In this document: piece after piece, positions 44,316-53,615 of the stretch
Layout: every line of letters begins with the position of its first letter
Position numbering within the stretch: position 1 is the stretch's first letter
Source of the DNA: Novosphingobium chloroacetimidivorans
GTDB taxonomy: Bacteria; Pseudomonadota; Alphaproteobacteria; Sphingomonadales; Sphingomonadaceae
Assembly (NCBI RefSeq): GCF_014204535.1
Contig: NZ_JACHLR010000010.1
Coordinates: 62,001-126,000, forward strand
Direction: 5' to 3'
DNA: 64,000 bases
Notes under the pieces: generated by a model
What the model saw: only the letters and a program-made list of their open reading frames with translations
What the model was told of the DNA's origin: nothing
Databases searched by the model: none
Program-made: the position numbers and the translations under genes

Positions 44316-45224
44316 TCAATCCAGATAGGGTGCCAGCACCGTCGTCGCCCAGGTGATGAAGGTGCGGACACGACGTGAGAGATTGCTCCGATGCGCAACC
44401 ACGAACGCCGTGTCGAGCGGTTCGGGGCGAAGGTCCGGCAGGACCTCGACCAATGCTCCGCTATCGAGATGGTGGCGAACGCCGAGCAGCGCCGCCTGGA
44501 TCAGGCCAACCCCCGCAAGCCCGGCAGCATGATACGTCTGCACGCTGTTGACGTGCAGCGCGCCGGGCAGGGGCAGCGTCGCGTAACGGCCCTGGCCAAC
44601 CGGGTACTCCCAACCGTACGACTTTGCGCCGAGCGTTCGGCTGTAGTGAACCGTGCGGTGTTCCTGGCGCAGCAAGTCCTCGATTGACCTGGGAACGCAG
44701 TGACGTGCTAGGTAGGCGGGACTGGCCGCATTGACCATCCGGAGTCTACCCAGCGGGCGCGCGATCAGCGATTCGTCGCCGACTGGGCCGATCCGCAGAA
44801 CACAATCAAAGCCTTCCTGCACCAGATCGACCTGCCGGTCGGTGCTCGACAGCTCAAGTTCGAGATCGGGATGCGCTGACAGGAACGTTGGCAGCGCCGG
44901 CATGATCGCCGTGCGCACCACCTCGGTCGGCAGGTCGACACGGAGGCGACCGCGAAGCGCCGCATGCTCCCCTGCGAACATCGACTGGAGATCATCGGCG
45001 TCGGCCAACAGGCCGCGAGCGCGGGCGTGAAACGTACGCCCGTCCTCCGTTAGTTGCACGCTGCGCGTCGTCCGGTGCAGCAGCCGGACGCCAACAGAGG
45101 CTTCCAGGTCGCGGACTGCCGTGGAGGCCCGCCCCTTGGAGATGCCGAGGCTGTCGGCAGCGCGGGTAAAGCTGCCCATGTTCGCCACCCGCGTGAAGAT
45201 CAGAAGTTGTTCGAGATCCTGCAT
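44316..45224 (-). CDS. LysR-family transcriptional regulator
   Basis: 302 residues from the ATG at 45224. N-terminal HTH (FTRVANMGSFTRAADSLGIS, GRASTAVRDLEASVGVRLLH) and C-terminal effector-binding domain (RLRVDLPTEVVRTAIMPAL to FDCVLRIGPVGDESLIARPL). Divergent from the WrbA-like gene at 45339 with 114 bases between, the usual arrangement for a LysR protein and its target. Surrounded by decayed reductase-type genes that may once have belonged to the same regulon. Confidence 0.85.
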   Translation of the reverse strand: MQDLEQLLIFTRVANMGSFTRAADSLGISKGRASTAVRDLEASVGVRLLHRTTRSVQLTEDGRTFHARARGLLADADDLQSMFAGEHAALRGRLRVDLPTEVVRTAIMPALPTFLSAHPDLELELSSTDRQVDLVQEGFDCVLRIGPVGDESLIARPLGRLRMVNAASPAYLARHCVPRSIEDLLRQEHRTVHYSRTLGAKSYGWEYPVGQGRYATLPLPGALHVNSVQTYHAAGLAGVGLIQAALLGVRHHLDSGALVEVLPDLRPEPLDTAFVVAHRSNLSRRVRTFITWATTVLAPYLD

Positions 45225-45338
45225 CGGTGACCCTGATTGTGCATTCACAGGAGAACAATGTGTTCCGGAAGACGCGGTTTATCACGCATGGTCGTAACGG
45301 TAAGCCTGATACTTCGAACGCTTAGTCAGGAAACGACA

Positions 45339-45917
45339 ATGACCCAGTACAGCAGAAGAACCGTCATCGTGTACCATTCGGGCTATGGTCACACCCAGCG
45401 CATGGCCGAGGCAGTTGCCGCCGGCGCTCGCGGCACGCTGATCCCGATCAACGGCGAAGGCAACATTCCGGAGGATGCATGGAACACGCTCGCCGCGGCC
45501 GACGCCATCATCTTCGGATCGCCGACCTACATGGGCGGCCCTAGTTGGCAGTTCAAGAAGTTCGCCGACGCCTCGTCCAAGCCGTGGTCCGCGGACGCAT
45601 GGAAGGACAAGGTGTTCGGCGGTTTCACGAACAGCGCCAGCATGAACGGCGACAAGCTCAACACGCTACAGTATTTCGTGCTCCTTGCCGGCCAGCATGG
45701 TGGCCTTTGGGTCAGCCTCGCGGTGAAACCGGCCAACGTGAAGGCGTCGGAGCGTGACGATCCCAATCGGATGGGGTCCTACATCGCGCCCATGGCGCAA
45801 TGCGATGCCGATGCTGCGCCCGAGGAGATGTCGGTTGGCGACCTCGAGACGGCTCGCCACTACGGAGCGCGCGTCGCCGAGTTTGCTGCCCGGCTCGCCG
45901 GCGCGAACCACGCCTGA
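45339..45917 (+). CDS. WrbA-like flavodoxin-fold NAD(P)H reductase
   Basis: 192 residues from the ATG at 45339 with AGGAAA upstream; the frame open to 45237 is not needed. The flavodoxin phosphate loop appears as VYHSGYGHTQRMAE, then DAIIFGSPTYMGG and FTNSASMNGDKLNTLQ, typical of WrbA/NAD(P)H:quinone oxidoreductases using FMN. Such enzymes reduce quinones by two electrons and protect against oxidative stress. Divergent from a LysR regulator. Confidence 0.85.
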   Translation: MTQYSRRTVIVYHSGYGHTQRMAEAVAAGARGTLIPINGEGNIPEDAWNTLAAADAIIFGSPTYMGGPSWQFKKFADASSKPWSADAWKDKVFGGFTNSASMNGDKLNTLQYFVLLAGQHGGLWVSLAVKPANVKASERDDPNRMGSYIAPMAQCDADAAPEEMSVGDLETARHYGARVAEFAARLAGANHA

Positions 45918-45981
45918 ACTTCCAACCACTGCAACGCTGGGCTGCCGGTGGTGACCGTCGGTCAACATAGGAACTTTCACG

Positions 45982-46560
45982 ATGGAAATGCGCAAACTTG
46001 GCGCACAGGGGCTGGAGGTGTCGGCGCTCGGCCTCGGGTCCATGGGGATGACCGAATTCTACGCCGGCCGCGACGAGGCGGCGGCGGTGGCATCATCGAC
46101 GTCGCGCTGGAGCGCGGCGTGACGTTGTTCGACACGGCCGAAATGTATGGCGTCGATCAATAAAGAACTGCTCGGCCGCGCAATCCACATGCACCGCGAA
46201 CGGGTCGTGATCGCGACCAAGTTCGGGAACGTTCGGAGCGCAGAGGGAAGCTTCCGCGGAATCAACGGTCGCCCGACTTTGTCCGTCAGGCGTGCAAGAT
46301 CAGCCTCATGCGGCTCGGGGTTGATGTCATCGACCTCTATTATCAGCATCGCGTCGACCCTGAGGTGCCGGTCCAGGAGACAGTTGGAGCAATGGCCGGC
46401 TCGCGGAGGCGGGCAAGGTTCGCTTCCTCAGTCTTCGGAGGCCGCTTCCGCGACTATCCGGCGCGCGCGTGCGGTCCACCCTATGACCGCGCTCCAAACC
46501 GAGTAATCCCTCTGGAGCCCCGATCCAGAAGCCGAGATCCTGGTCACGGTGCGTGACTTG
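45982..46560 (+). pseudogene. Aldo/keto reductase, decayed
   Basis: The start is normal (MEMRKLGAQGLEVSALGLGS) but frame is lost near 46085. Pieces continue in other frames: DVALERGVTLFDTAEMYG, then [20 protein letters not shown], then [20 protein letters not shown]. The catalytic Asp-Tyr region (DTAEMYG) is present but the reading frame is broken at least three times. Confidence 0.7.
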
Positions 46561-47125
46561 GGCATCGGGTGGTTCAGCAATGCAAACTGGGCGCATGAGA
46601 AAGGCGCCTAAGACACGTGATCTTCGGTCTACCCGCCGCTGAAGTTCGTCATTCTCAAGTTCACCGGCCTGCCGGCCTGCTACGAGTTCGCACCGCCCTT
46701 CACCATTCGCGGCTGCGACTGGCTGGGACTAGTCGTGATCCACTTCTTCTAGGTGCTGAATGCCGTGCTCGTGTCGGTCATCTTCATGCGGATTAGTAGC
46801 GTATAAACCGCCCGGGCGTGGATTTCTCACAGGCCACGTCACCCCTATTACGTTAATCCACAAGCCGCAAACCGGGGAAGCTGTAGCCGACCGACTTTCC
46901 AGCCTCCCTGCTATTTAACATAACTACTATTATCAATTCAGGCTTTTATACCGTCTTATCAATGTGGTAGAAGTGATTTGCTGCATGCTGAGCCGTTAAG
47001 CTCACTACCTCGCTGCTGGCGGCTCGTAGAGTCCTCAAAGAGATCGCGGATGGCGCAAAGCCGGAAGACATTCCCCCAGCGCTGCCAATGATGCGCGTCA
47101 GCCTCCACATTGCAATGCAAGCTCG
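46561..47125. other. 565-bp region with traces of decayed sequence
   Basis: At about 46630-46800 one frame reads hydrophobic pieces (KFVILKFTGLPACYEF, DWLGLVVIHFF, VLNAVLVSVIFM) interrupted by stops, probably a lost membrane protein. A weak trace of the dispersed repeat is near 46858-46890. The rest shows nothing. Confidence 0.4.
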
Positions 47126-47515
47126 TCAGCGGATCGCCACTACCTTGACCTCCACCGCATCAGCAACTTTCTTCCAATCCAGATCGTTGGTCCATGCGGG
47201 CAGACCGTCGCGGCGCGCGAGGGCGAGGCAGACACGGTCGCCCAGCGACAAGCCCGCTTCCGCGGTGACCGCGCGCAAACGTCCGGCAAGCTTCGCCAAC
47301 GCTTTGTCGACCGGCACGATGGCCATCGGGAGTGGATCCAGCATCGCATCCACTTCGCGCTCCGGCATGCCGGCGTGCACAAAGTGGCTCACCACTTCGG
47401 CGTAGTTGACTGCGCTGATCCGTGCGCCGGCGATGGCGCTAGCGACCTTGGCGGCGCCGCGCTCGCCTTTGAGCATCGTGAGCAGCGCCGAGGCGTCGAG
47501 CACGACCTCGCTCAT
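47126..47515 (-). CDS. vapC: VapC-type PIN-domain toxin
   Basis: 129 residues with the PIN acidic residues D7 (VVLDASALL), E40 (NYAEVV), D93 (LGDRVCLALA) and D111 (TNDLDW). VapC toxins are metal-dependent ribonucleases, commonly cleaving tRNA or rRNA. Its start overlaps the end of the antitoxin gene (ATGA), the standard antitoxin-first order. Length is normal. Adjacent to an integrase, so probably carried by a mobile island. Confidence 0.85.
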   Translation of the reverse strand: MSEVVLDASALLTMLKGERGAAKVASAIAGARISAVNYAEVVSHFVHAGMPEREVDAMLDPLPMAIVPVDKALAKLAGRLRAVTAEAGLSLGDRVCLALARRDGLPAWTNDLDWKKVADAVEVKVVAIR

Positions 47516-47757
47516 TCGCCGCTGTCCTCGCGCCGCCTGGCGAGAAAGGCCTCGACCAAACTGTCCGGGTTGTCACCCGTGTACTGCTTGGCCAAGGCTT
47601 GCGCACGGGCCACAGCCTGCGCCGCAGTACGCAGAACCACGCCATCGTCGGTCTCGTCGAGGTAGACCGCACCGCCGCCGTTCAGACCCAGTCGCTTGCG
47701 GATGTCGGCCGGCAAGCTCATGCGACCATTGGGTGTGATGTTCACTTGAACGGTCAT
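47512..47757 (-). CDS. vapB: AbrB/MazE-type antitoxin partner of VapC
   Basis: 81 residues from the ATG at 47757; an upstream ATG at 47778 adds seven residues. The N-terminal VNITPNGRMSLPADIRKRLG is an AbrB/SpoVT swapped-hairpin DNA-binding domain; the acidic C-terminus (SLVEAFLARRREDSGE) would bind and neutralise the toxin. Expected to repress its own operon. Confidence 0.8.
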   Translation of the reverse strand: MTVQVNITPNGRMSLPADIRKRLGLNGGGAVYLDETDDGVVLRTAAQAVARAQALAKQYTGDNPDSLVEAFLARRREDSGE

Positions 47758-47964
47758 TCCAGCCTCGGTGCTCCTCATTAGCCGCGTTGAAGCATACTAG
47801 GCTTCTTAACGTCCGAGCTCAACAGCAAGCCGCATGTGCCACATAGACCCGCTATCTGGCAAACGCCCTCACCCATGCTACACACCACTTAAGCACTTTC
47901 CATAATCGTGTGTTATGGTAGATATAGGCAGGTTATTGATCAGAACAGAATGGCAGGGTAGGGC

Positions 47965-49302
47965 ATGAGTCACGACCGGGGTAATGAGGCATTCACCGGC
48001 ACGGATGGCACAGCGCGAGCTGCGGGGTCTAATCGGGACGACGAAGGTCGCGGTGGCCCATCGGCGTTCGAAGCTCTCCCTGGTGCATCTTCTGCATCGG
48101 ATGTCAGCACTATGACCATCATGGTACGCGGGTCTGGTCCGTTGCCGCGCCGCCACGCGCGGCGCGCGCACGCGCTCACGCCCGACGAGCGCTTGATCGG
48201 CACGCTTGCGCGCGCCGCGCCACCCGATCTGCCGCCGATCAATGCGCTTGGGCTCGAAACCGCGCTGGAGGCGATGGCACCTGCCTCCAAGCTGGCGATC
48301 GCCGCCGATCTCGATTGCTGGCTCGACTGGTGCGCGCACGAGCATCGTAAGCCGTTGCCTGCGGAACCCGAGGATCTCGTGCGCTACCTGCGTGCGCTGG
48401 AAGCGGATGGTAAGAAGCCCGCGACGCTGACGCGGCGCGTCGCCAGCCTCGCTACCGTCCATCGTATGCTCGAGCTAGGCGGCGAGACGCCGGCCACCTC
48501 GGCACCAATGGTGCGCAATGCACTGCGCGGCAATCGCCGGCGCCAAGGCGCGGCGCAGCGTCAGGCGGCGCCGTTGCGGTTCGGCGGCGAGCTGGGCGAC
48601 GCGCGTGGGTGCACGATCAGCGCCATGCTTGCAGCGTGCAGCAGCGATCCACAGGGCGTGCGCGATGCCGCCTTGCTCTCGCTCGGCTATGACGCGGGTT
48701 TGCGAGTCAGTGAACTCACTGCCGTCGAGGTGAAGGATATGCGGCCGCAAGCAGACGGCACTGGGTTGCTCCACCTGCCGCGCTCGAAAACCGATCAGGA
48801 AGGTATGGGCGCCTGGGCGTGGCTTTCAGCCGACACGATGCGACGAGTGACGGCTTGGCGTTCGGAAAGCGGGATCAGCGAGGGTGTACTCTTCCGCCGC
48901 GTTGGTGTCGATCGGCGCCGGCAACGCGCCAAGGAGATCGCCGATGCGCGCTGGGCTGAAACTGATGAAGACGGTGCGGCGCTGCTGGTCACGTACACGG
49001 TGGGCGATGTCCCGCTTACCCGTCAGGGTGTGACCAGCATCTACCGGCGCATCGCGCTTGCCGCGGCCCAAGCGGGCCTTGTCGATCTGCCCGCCGGAGA
49101 CCTCGACGCGGCCATCGCGGCGCTTTCGACCCATAGCTTGCGAGTCGGGCTGACACAGGACTTGTTCGCGGCCGGGGAGGATGGGGCGGGGATCGCGCTG
49201 ACGCTGCGCTGGTCGTCGCCCTCCACCGCGCTGCGCTATGGGCGCCAACTACAGGTGCAGAGCGGCGTTGCGGCGCGCGTGTTGTCGCGGGTGAGATCTT
49301 AA
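47965..49302 (+). CDS. Tyrosine recombinase/integrase
   Basis: 445 residues. The core-binding domain (AIAADLDCWLDWCAHEHRK) is followed by the catalytic residues: R in GLRVSELTAV, K in RSKTDQEG, H-x-x-R in STHSLRVG and Tyr in STALRYGRQ. The TDQEG and STHSLR context is shared with the ruined recombinase at 55030-55590, so both belong to one sphingomonad recombinase group. The first 60 residues are basic and low-complexity. Probably the enzyme of the surrounding island; the attachment site was not found. Confidence 0.85.
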   Translation: MSHDRGNEAFTGTDGTARAAGSNRDDEGRGGPSAFEALPGASSASDVSTMTIMVRGSGPLPRRHARRAHALTPDERLIGTLARAAPPDLPPINALGLETALEAMAPASKLAIAADLDCWLDWCAHEHRKPLPAEPEDLVRYLRALEADGKKPATLTRRVASLATVHRMLELGGETPATSAPMVRNALRGNRRRQGAAQRQAAPLRFGGELGDARGCTISAMLAACSSDPQGVRDAALLSLGYDAGLRVSELTAVEVKDMRPQADGTGLLHLPRSKTDQEGMGAWAWLSADTMRRVTAWRSESGISEGVLFRRVGVDRRRQRAKEIADARWAETDEDGAALLVTYTVGDVPLTRQGVTSIYRRIALAAAQAGLVDLPAGDLDAAIAALSTHSLRVGLTQDLFAAGEDGAGIALTLRWSSPSTALRYGRQLQVQSGVAARVLSRVRS

Positions 49303-49383
49303 ACTCACAGCTTAGGCTCCGGGCAGATGTTGGGACAATTCTGCCGTTCGCCGGCGACATGTCGAACGGCGGGTCTTGTCAGA

Positions 49384-49493
49384 AGTGGACATTCAGCGAT
49401 TGCAGCTCTGATCTCCTTGGCAGACTCAGATTGGGCCCGTTGCAGACTAGCCGGTTTCAAGAGCAGCAGCTGTGGAAGCGGACCTTCGTTCAA
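49384..49493 (-). repeat. Dispersed intergenic repeat, minus-strand copy 11 (partial)
   Basis: On the minus strand TGAACGAAGGTCCGCTTCCAC (49493-49473) is quoted here as TGAACGAAGG and TCCGCTTCCAC, and CGCTGAATGTCCACTTC is at 49400-49384. These match the AACG(A)-GTCYGCTT core of copy 7. The whole gap 49303-49545 has no gene. Confidence 0.45.
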
Positions 49494-49545
49494 CTAGCCC
49501 GCTAGTCGCAAGGCTTCCACGGTCGACAGGACCGCGCAGCAAAAC

Positions 49546-50373
49546 TTATGCTAACCAGTTCGCGAGGAAGCCCCTCAAGCTTGAGAGGCCTATCTCGTGG
49601 CCAGTCGCGCTTCGAAGCCAAGGCCCTCGCTCCACGGACGCACTCGTTGCGGAGCCGGGGTGAAGAAGATTGCCGATGATGCCCGCAGTGGCTTTCAAAG
49701 GCCCCGATGGCTTGCGCAGCGGCTTCAAAACTGGATCTCCTGCCGTGCCGTTAGCATCGACCGCCGCAACCAGCGCTTTCGCTGGTCCACACAGAGACGG
49801 CAGGCTCGATGCTGCGCAAGCCACCAAGATGTCATCTAAGGTGCCTGGCTGAGCATTGTCAGGCAGTACGTAGATGCCGACCTTCGGTATTCCCGCTGCG
49901 ATGTCCCCAGCGGCGGCAGGCAAAACTAGAGGAAAGCCCGGCACGCCGGCAGCGCCGCCCTCTTTTCCGCCTGGCCCATGCGACGTGTTTAAAGCTGTGA
50001 GACCCGCGAGTAATTGGGCGAAGCGGTGGGGTGCATTTTGATCGTCTGCATCGGCAACGATGCACACTCCAGACATCGAGGTAACATCAAGGATCTCTAG
50101 AGCTGCGCGCAACTCGCTTAGCAGGCGGCTGTCGCCGCCCGCCACAGATACAGCAACCGAGCGTGCGTCTGCTCCGCTCCGCGTATACATATCTGGATAT
50201 CGAACGACGTGCTCCAGTCGATCTCCTGTCGGAAACACGCGAGGAATCAAGCCGCCCCAGAAAGGGTCAACGGCAGCGACAGTTTCAACCTTGTCGAATC
50301 CGAGCTCTCGCAGGAGCACTCCGAAGAACGAAGCGTCGTGGGGGCCCTCAACTACTGCGAGGTGGTACTTCAT
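49546..50373 (-). CDS. TOPRIM-like DUF3226-type protein, partner of the AAA ATPase
   Basis: 275 residues. The N-terminus HLAVVEGPHDASFFG (E9) and the later GVCIVADADDQNAPHRF are the E...DxD TOPRIM landmarks, and GIYVLPDNAQPGTLDD is typical of DUF3226. It starts one base after the stop of the AAA ATPase gene (on the leftward strand), so the two are coupled. The pair looks like an OLD protein split into two chains, or like PARIS (AAA15 plus a TOPRIM-related DUF4435), where the second component is the toxic effector. Family name DUF3226 is from memory. Confidence 0.75.
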   Translation of the reverse strand: MKYHLAVVEGPHDASFFGVLLRELGFDKVETVAAVDPFWGGLIPRVFPTGDRLEHVVRYPDMYTRSGADARSVAVSVAGGDSRLLSELRAALEILDVTSMSGVCIVADADDQNAPHRFAQLLAGLTALNTSHGPGGKEGGAAGVPGFPLVLPAAAGDIAAGIPKVGIYVLPDNAQPGTLDDILVACAASSLPSLCGPAKALVAAVDANGTAGDPVLKPLRKPSGPLKATAGIIGNLLHPGSATSASVERGPWLRSATGHEIGLSSLRGFLANWLA

Positions 50374-50374
50374 T

Positions 50375-51565
50375 TTATCGGATGTCGAGCCCCCGCTCTT
50401 GAACTAATCGTTTCAACATATTGCCGTTGTATCGGCGGAGCGTGCCACCTGAGGGACCACGACTTGGCAAGTGGAACGCCGCCAAATCATCTATATCATT
50501 TCGGGGAACGGCTGCCGTAATCTCTTGAATTGCTTCCAAACTGTGGGTCGTTGCGAAAATCTGGACTTCGAGTTCTGCCGCCGAGCGCAGAAGCCACGGG
50601 AACAATGTATCAAGTGCGCTCACATGCATCGCTGCTTCGATTTCATCGATCATAAGGATGCCGCCACGAACCTCATTAATGGCCACCGCAATCGCTAGCG
50701 CTCTTCTAAAGCCGTCCCCGAGCACTGTAACCGGCACCCGTCGGCTACGCTCGAAAACCGCGATGAGAAGGGGGCGATCGCCTTCTGTTGCGATGATTTC
50801 TAGGTCTACGAGCTCGGGGTCGATGCCGCGCAACAGGCCTAACACGGCGTCTTTACGACCAGAGGAGATCGCGTCCGATAGTCTCCGCATCTGTAGAGGC
50901 TCGTTGCGATGAGAGTAGGGGCTTAGGACCGCTGAGCGCGTTTGAAGGCCCCGCGCACGAGGCCCCCTCAAAAGCGGGGTTGAGGACCAAATCTGAAGGT
51001 CTACAGATAAGGCCGTTCCATGCTGACGCACTTCGTCTGAACCGCTCCCGAAGGTAAGCTTCCCTTGAGCGACGGCGGGGGACGAGGGATCAAGATCTGC
51101 ACGGATGGATAGGTGCCATCCGTCCTCCTCTACCCCAAGCTCCTGGAGCCTCCTGGAGCTTCTATTAAGTGGTTTGAAGCGAGGTTCGGGCGCAATGCCC
51201 CGTACTGGCTCACAAGCCGCCTCTAAAGACCGAACTGGTGTGCGACCCTCTGCGGCTAAGCGTAGATAGCTCGTGCTCCGCTGCCACTCGCTGGTGTCCT
51301 GATGAAACAGCCATCGAACAGCATCTGACCATGATAAGCCAGGCGACGCGGAGGACATGAAGGATCGAACCTCCCTGTTCCGGGCAACCGATGCCCATTC
51401 CACTACGTCCAGAGGAGCTGCAAACACCGCGAGCGCCTCTAGGGCGGAGGTCTTGCCGCTGTTATTGCCACCTACAATCAGGTTGAAATGGCCTGCACCA
51501 TCGAAGGTGAGATCTGCCAATCCCCGAAAACATCCGACATAAAAAGTTTCTATGTGGTTCATCAA
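50375..51565 (-). CDS. AAA (AAA_15/21-type) ATPase of a split ATPase-TOPRIM pair
   Basis: 396 residues. Walker A GGNNSGKTS at 32-40, VLGDGFRRALAIAVAI as signature-like segment, Walker B GGILMIDEIEAAMH, and TTHSLEAI switch. No TOPRIM domain in this chain; it is supplied by the downstream gene. Such ATPases act as sensors or cages of toxic partners in PARIS and related systems. First gene of the leftward pair, with about 420 bp of apparently empty DNA upstream. Confidence 0.8.
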   Translation of the reverse strand: MMNHIETFYVGCFRGLADLTFDGAGHFNLIVGGNNSGKTSALEALAVFAAPLDVVEWASVARNREVRSFMSSASPGLSWSDAVRWLFHQDTSEWQRSTSYLRLAAEGRTPVRSLEAACEPVRGIAPEPRFKPLNRSSRRLQELGVEEDGWHLSIRADLDPSSPAVAQGKLTFGSGSDEVRQHGTALSVDLQIWSSTPLLRGPRARGLQTRSAVLSPYSHRNEPLQMRRLSDAISSGRKDAVLGLLRGIDPELVDLEIIATEGDRPLLIAVFERSRRVPVTVLGDGFRRALAIAVAINEVRGGILMIDEIEAAMHVSALDTLFPWLLRSAAELEVQIFATTHSLEAIQEITAAVPRNDIDDLAAFHLPSRGPSGGTLRRYNGNMLKRLVQERGLDIR

Positions 51566-51989
51566 TTCCTACGAGGGATCCCCCCTCCTTTCGAAGTTGC
51601 CCAACGGCAGGACTGCTGAAATCACATTCGCGGCGACGACCACGGCTCGTACCCCCAGGTAGCGCCCTCGGCAAGCGTACGCGGTTGGCACAGTCAAGAC
51701 AGGATCGCTCGCAGCCTTTGACGCTCCCTCGCCGCGAAGCAGTATGGGACCGTGTGTTCCTTTCCGCGGACCGCTGCCTACAGCGCTGGACATGCTCATG
51801 GACCGCCTGGATCGAGATGGTCGGACCACTACTGTGCCATCCGAACCAGATCATTACAGTAGACGCCACGATGCCTGTCGAACTTGATTCTATATCGCAC
51901 TATGGCCCTGACGTGATGTGGTGGACGACCCCTGCACGAGCGTAGCTGTGCAATCATGTGGTCGTTGAGCCACGTCTAGGAGTCGGTCC
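51566..51989. other. 424-bp region upstream of the IS110 element
   Basis: Frames in both directions are short and lack features. The last 50 bp belong to the left end of the IS110-type element; no terminal inverted repeat is evident, as usual for that family. Confidence 0.4.
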
Positions 51990-53008
51990 ATGCAGAAGGA
52001 TGTCGTTACCGTCGGTGTCGATCTGGCGAAGAATGTGTTCCAAGTTCACGCCATTGCTGCCGATGGCAAGGTGCTGGTCCGTCGGCAGCTTCGGCGTGCC
52101 GAGGTGTTGAAGTTCTTCTCATCCTTGCCGCGCTGCTGGTAGGTATGAAAGCATGTGCTTCGGCACACCATTCGGGCCGGGAGCTTCTAGCGCTGGGCCA
52201 TGATGTGCGGCTGATGCCTCCGGCTTATGTGAAACCATACGTGAAGCGCGGCAAGACCGACGCTGCCGATGCGGAGGCGAGCTGCGAGGCGGTGACCCGG
52301 CCGACGATGAGGTTCGTCGCGGTGAAGAGCGTCGATCAGCAAGCGGTGCTGATGCTCCACAAGACCCGTGACCTGCTTGTGCGGCAGCGGACTGCACTGA
52401 TCAACGCGTTGCGCGCGCACCTGTCGGAGTATGACATCGTGTCCAGCAAGGGGCCTGGTGGGGTTAGCGTGCTGATGAAGCTCCTGCACGAGGGGCAAGA
52501 GCAGCTGCCGGCACATGCGCGATCGGCGCTGCATACCATCGGTGCCCAGCTGAGATCTCTGGCGAGCGAGGTTGATCGGCTCGAGGCACAGATCCTGGCC
52601 TGGCATCGTACCGATGACACGAGCCGCCGGCTCGCGACCATTCCTGGCATCGGCCCGATTACCGCCTCCGCAATCGCTGCAGCTGTACCCGACGCATCAT
52701 TGTTTCGTTCGGAACGGCAATTCGCTGCATGGCTAGGGCTCACTCCGCGTCCCCATAGCTCGGGTGGTAAGGAGCGGCTTGGCGGCATCAGCAAGCAGGG
52801 TGACGAATACCTTCGCAAACTGCTGGTCGTCGGTGCGACTGCGGTGATGCGCATGGCGCGCAAGGATGCCGCCCGCCAGCCTTGGCTAGCACAGCTGCTC
52901 GAGCGCAAGCCGGTGAAGATCGCAACCATGGGGCTTGCGAACAAGACAGCGCGGATCGCCTGGGCAGTGATGGCGCGCAAAGAGGTCTACGCGGCCGCCG
53001 CCGCGTGA
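51990..53008 (+). mobile_element. IS110-family transposase, frameshifted and active-site damaged
   Basis: The ATG at 51990 opens MQKDVVTVGVDLAKNVFQ, with the first catalytic Asp; after about 50 codons a missing base near 52133 leads to TAG, and the rest continues in the next frame from 52145 to 53008 (HDVRLMPPAYVKPYVKRGK, TDAADAEASCEAVTRPT, IPGIGPITASAIAAAVP, HSSGGKERLGGISKQGD). Relatives read GMEACASAHHW just after the shift; here it is MKACASAHHS, so the second DEDD acid is Lys. The element is probably dead. Element ends are not defined. Confidence 0.8.
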
Positions 53009-53285
53009 CTGCTGTCCTCGTCGCGCGCTGACGCGGTCGACGGGATGGTGTAAGGGCAGCTGAGTGGTGATGACAAACCGGTCAGACCGGGGATCGAACA
53101 AACCTAGCGGAGCAAAGCGCTTCGAGCGCGATGACGTGATTAGGGATCCGATCCGCGGACTTCATCAGGGCCAGCAGCTATGTGGTGCTGCGCAAGTAGG
53201 CCGAACACATGGATGCACCCGACCGGTGCTCATCGCTATACGAAAGCTCTTGCGCCGCAGGGGTCGTCCACACATCACGACGTCT

Positions 53286-53615
53286 TTATTCCTCCTCTTC
53301 GTCCGTGCCCGGATCCACGCGCGTGCGTAGTTCGTCAACATCCAGCGTGCGCCAGTCAGGGATGACCTCGCCAATCTTGGCGGCCGCGATGCCCTCCAGA
53401 CTTTCCTGGGAGATCACGACATAGCCGCCGCGATTGAGGGGGAGGATGACCGCTACGCCCTCCATCCATTCGGCGATGTTGCGGATCAATGCCGCCTTGA
53501 TGACGTCGCGGCCGGAAATGAGCTGCAGCGACTTCCGGCTCAGGCGAAACCGCGCCTTGCCGCCTTCCTTCAGCATCGCCATCAGCAGGTAGGCAACGTG
53601 CTCATAACTTTTCAT
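53286..53615 (-). CDS. Small protein of unknown function downstream of the caspase-like gene
   Basis: 109 residues from the ATG at 53615. An ATG at 53627 has AGGA too close to serve it. For 53615 the ribosome site would be GGGA, and both site and start codon lie in the right arm of a perfect inverted repeat. The sequence has HVAYLLMAMLKEGGKARFRL and a very acidic tail (DPGTDEEEE); no family recognised. Same strand as, and 71 bases after, the caspase-like gene. Confidence 0.55.
   Translation of the reverse strand: MKSYEHVAYLLMAMLKEGGKARFRLSRKSLQLISGRDVIKAALIRNIAEWMEGVAVILPLNRGGYVVISQESLEGIAAAKIGEVIPDWRTLDVDELRTRVDPGTDEEEE

Noticed and set aside
51360..51410. tRNA-like stretch (ATCGAACCTCC and similar blocks) on the plus strand
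   Set aside because: It lies within the AAA ATPase coding sequence on the minus strand and no full cloverleaf can be drawn.
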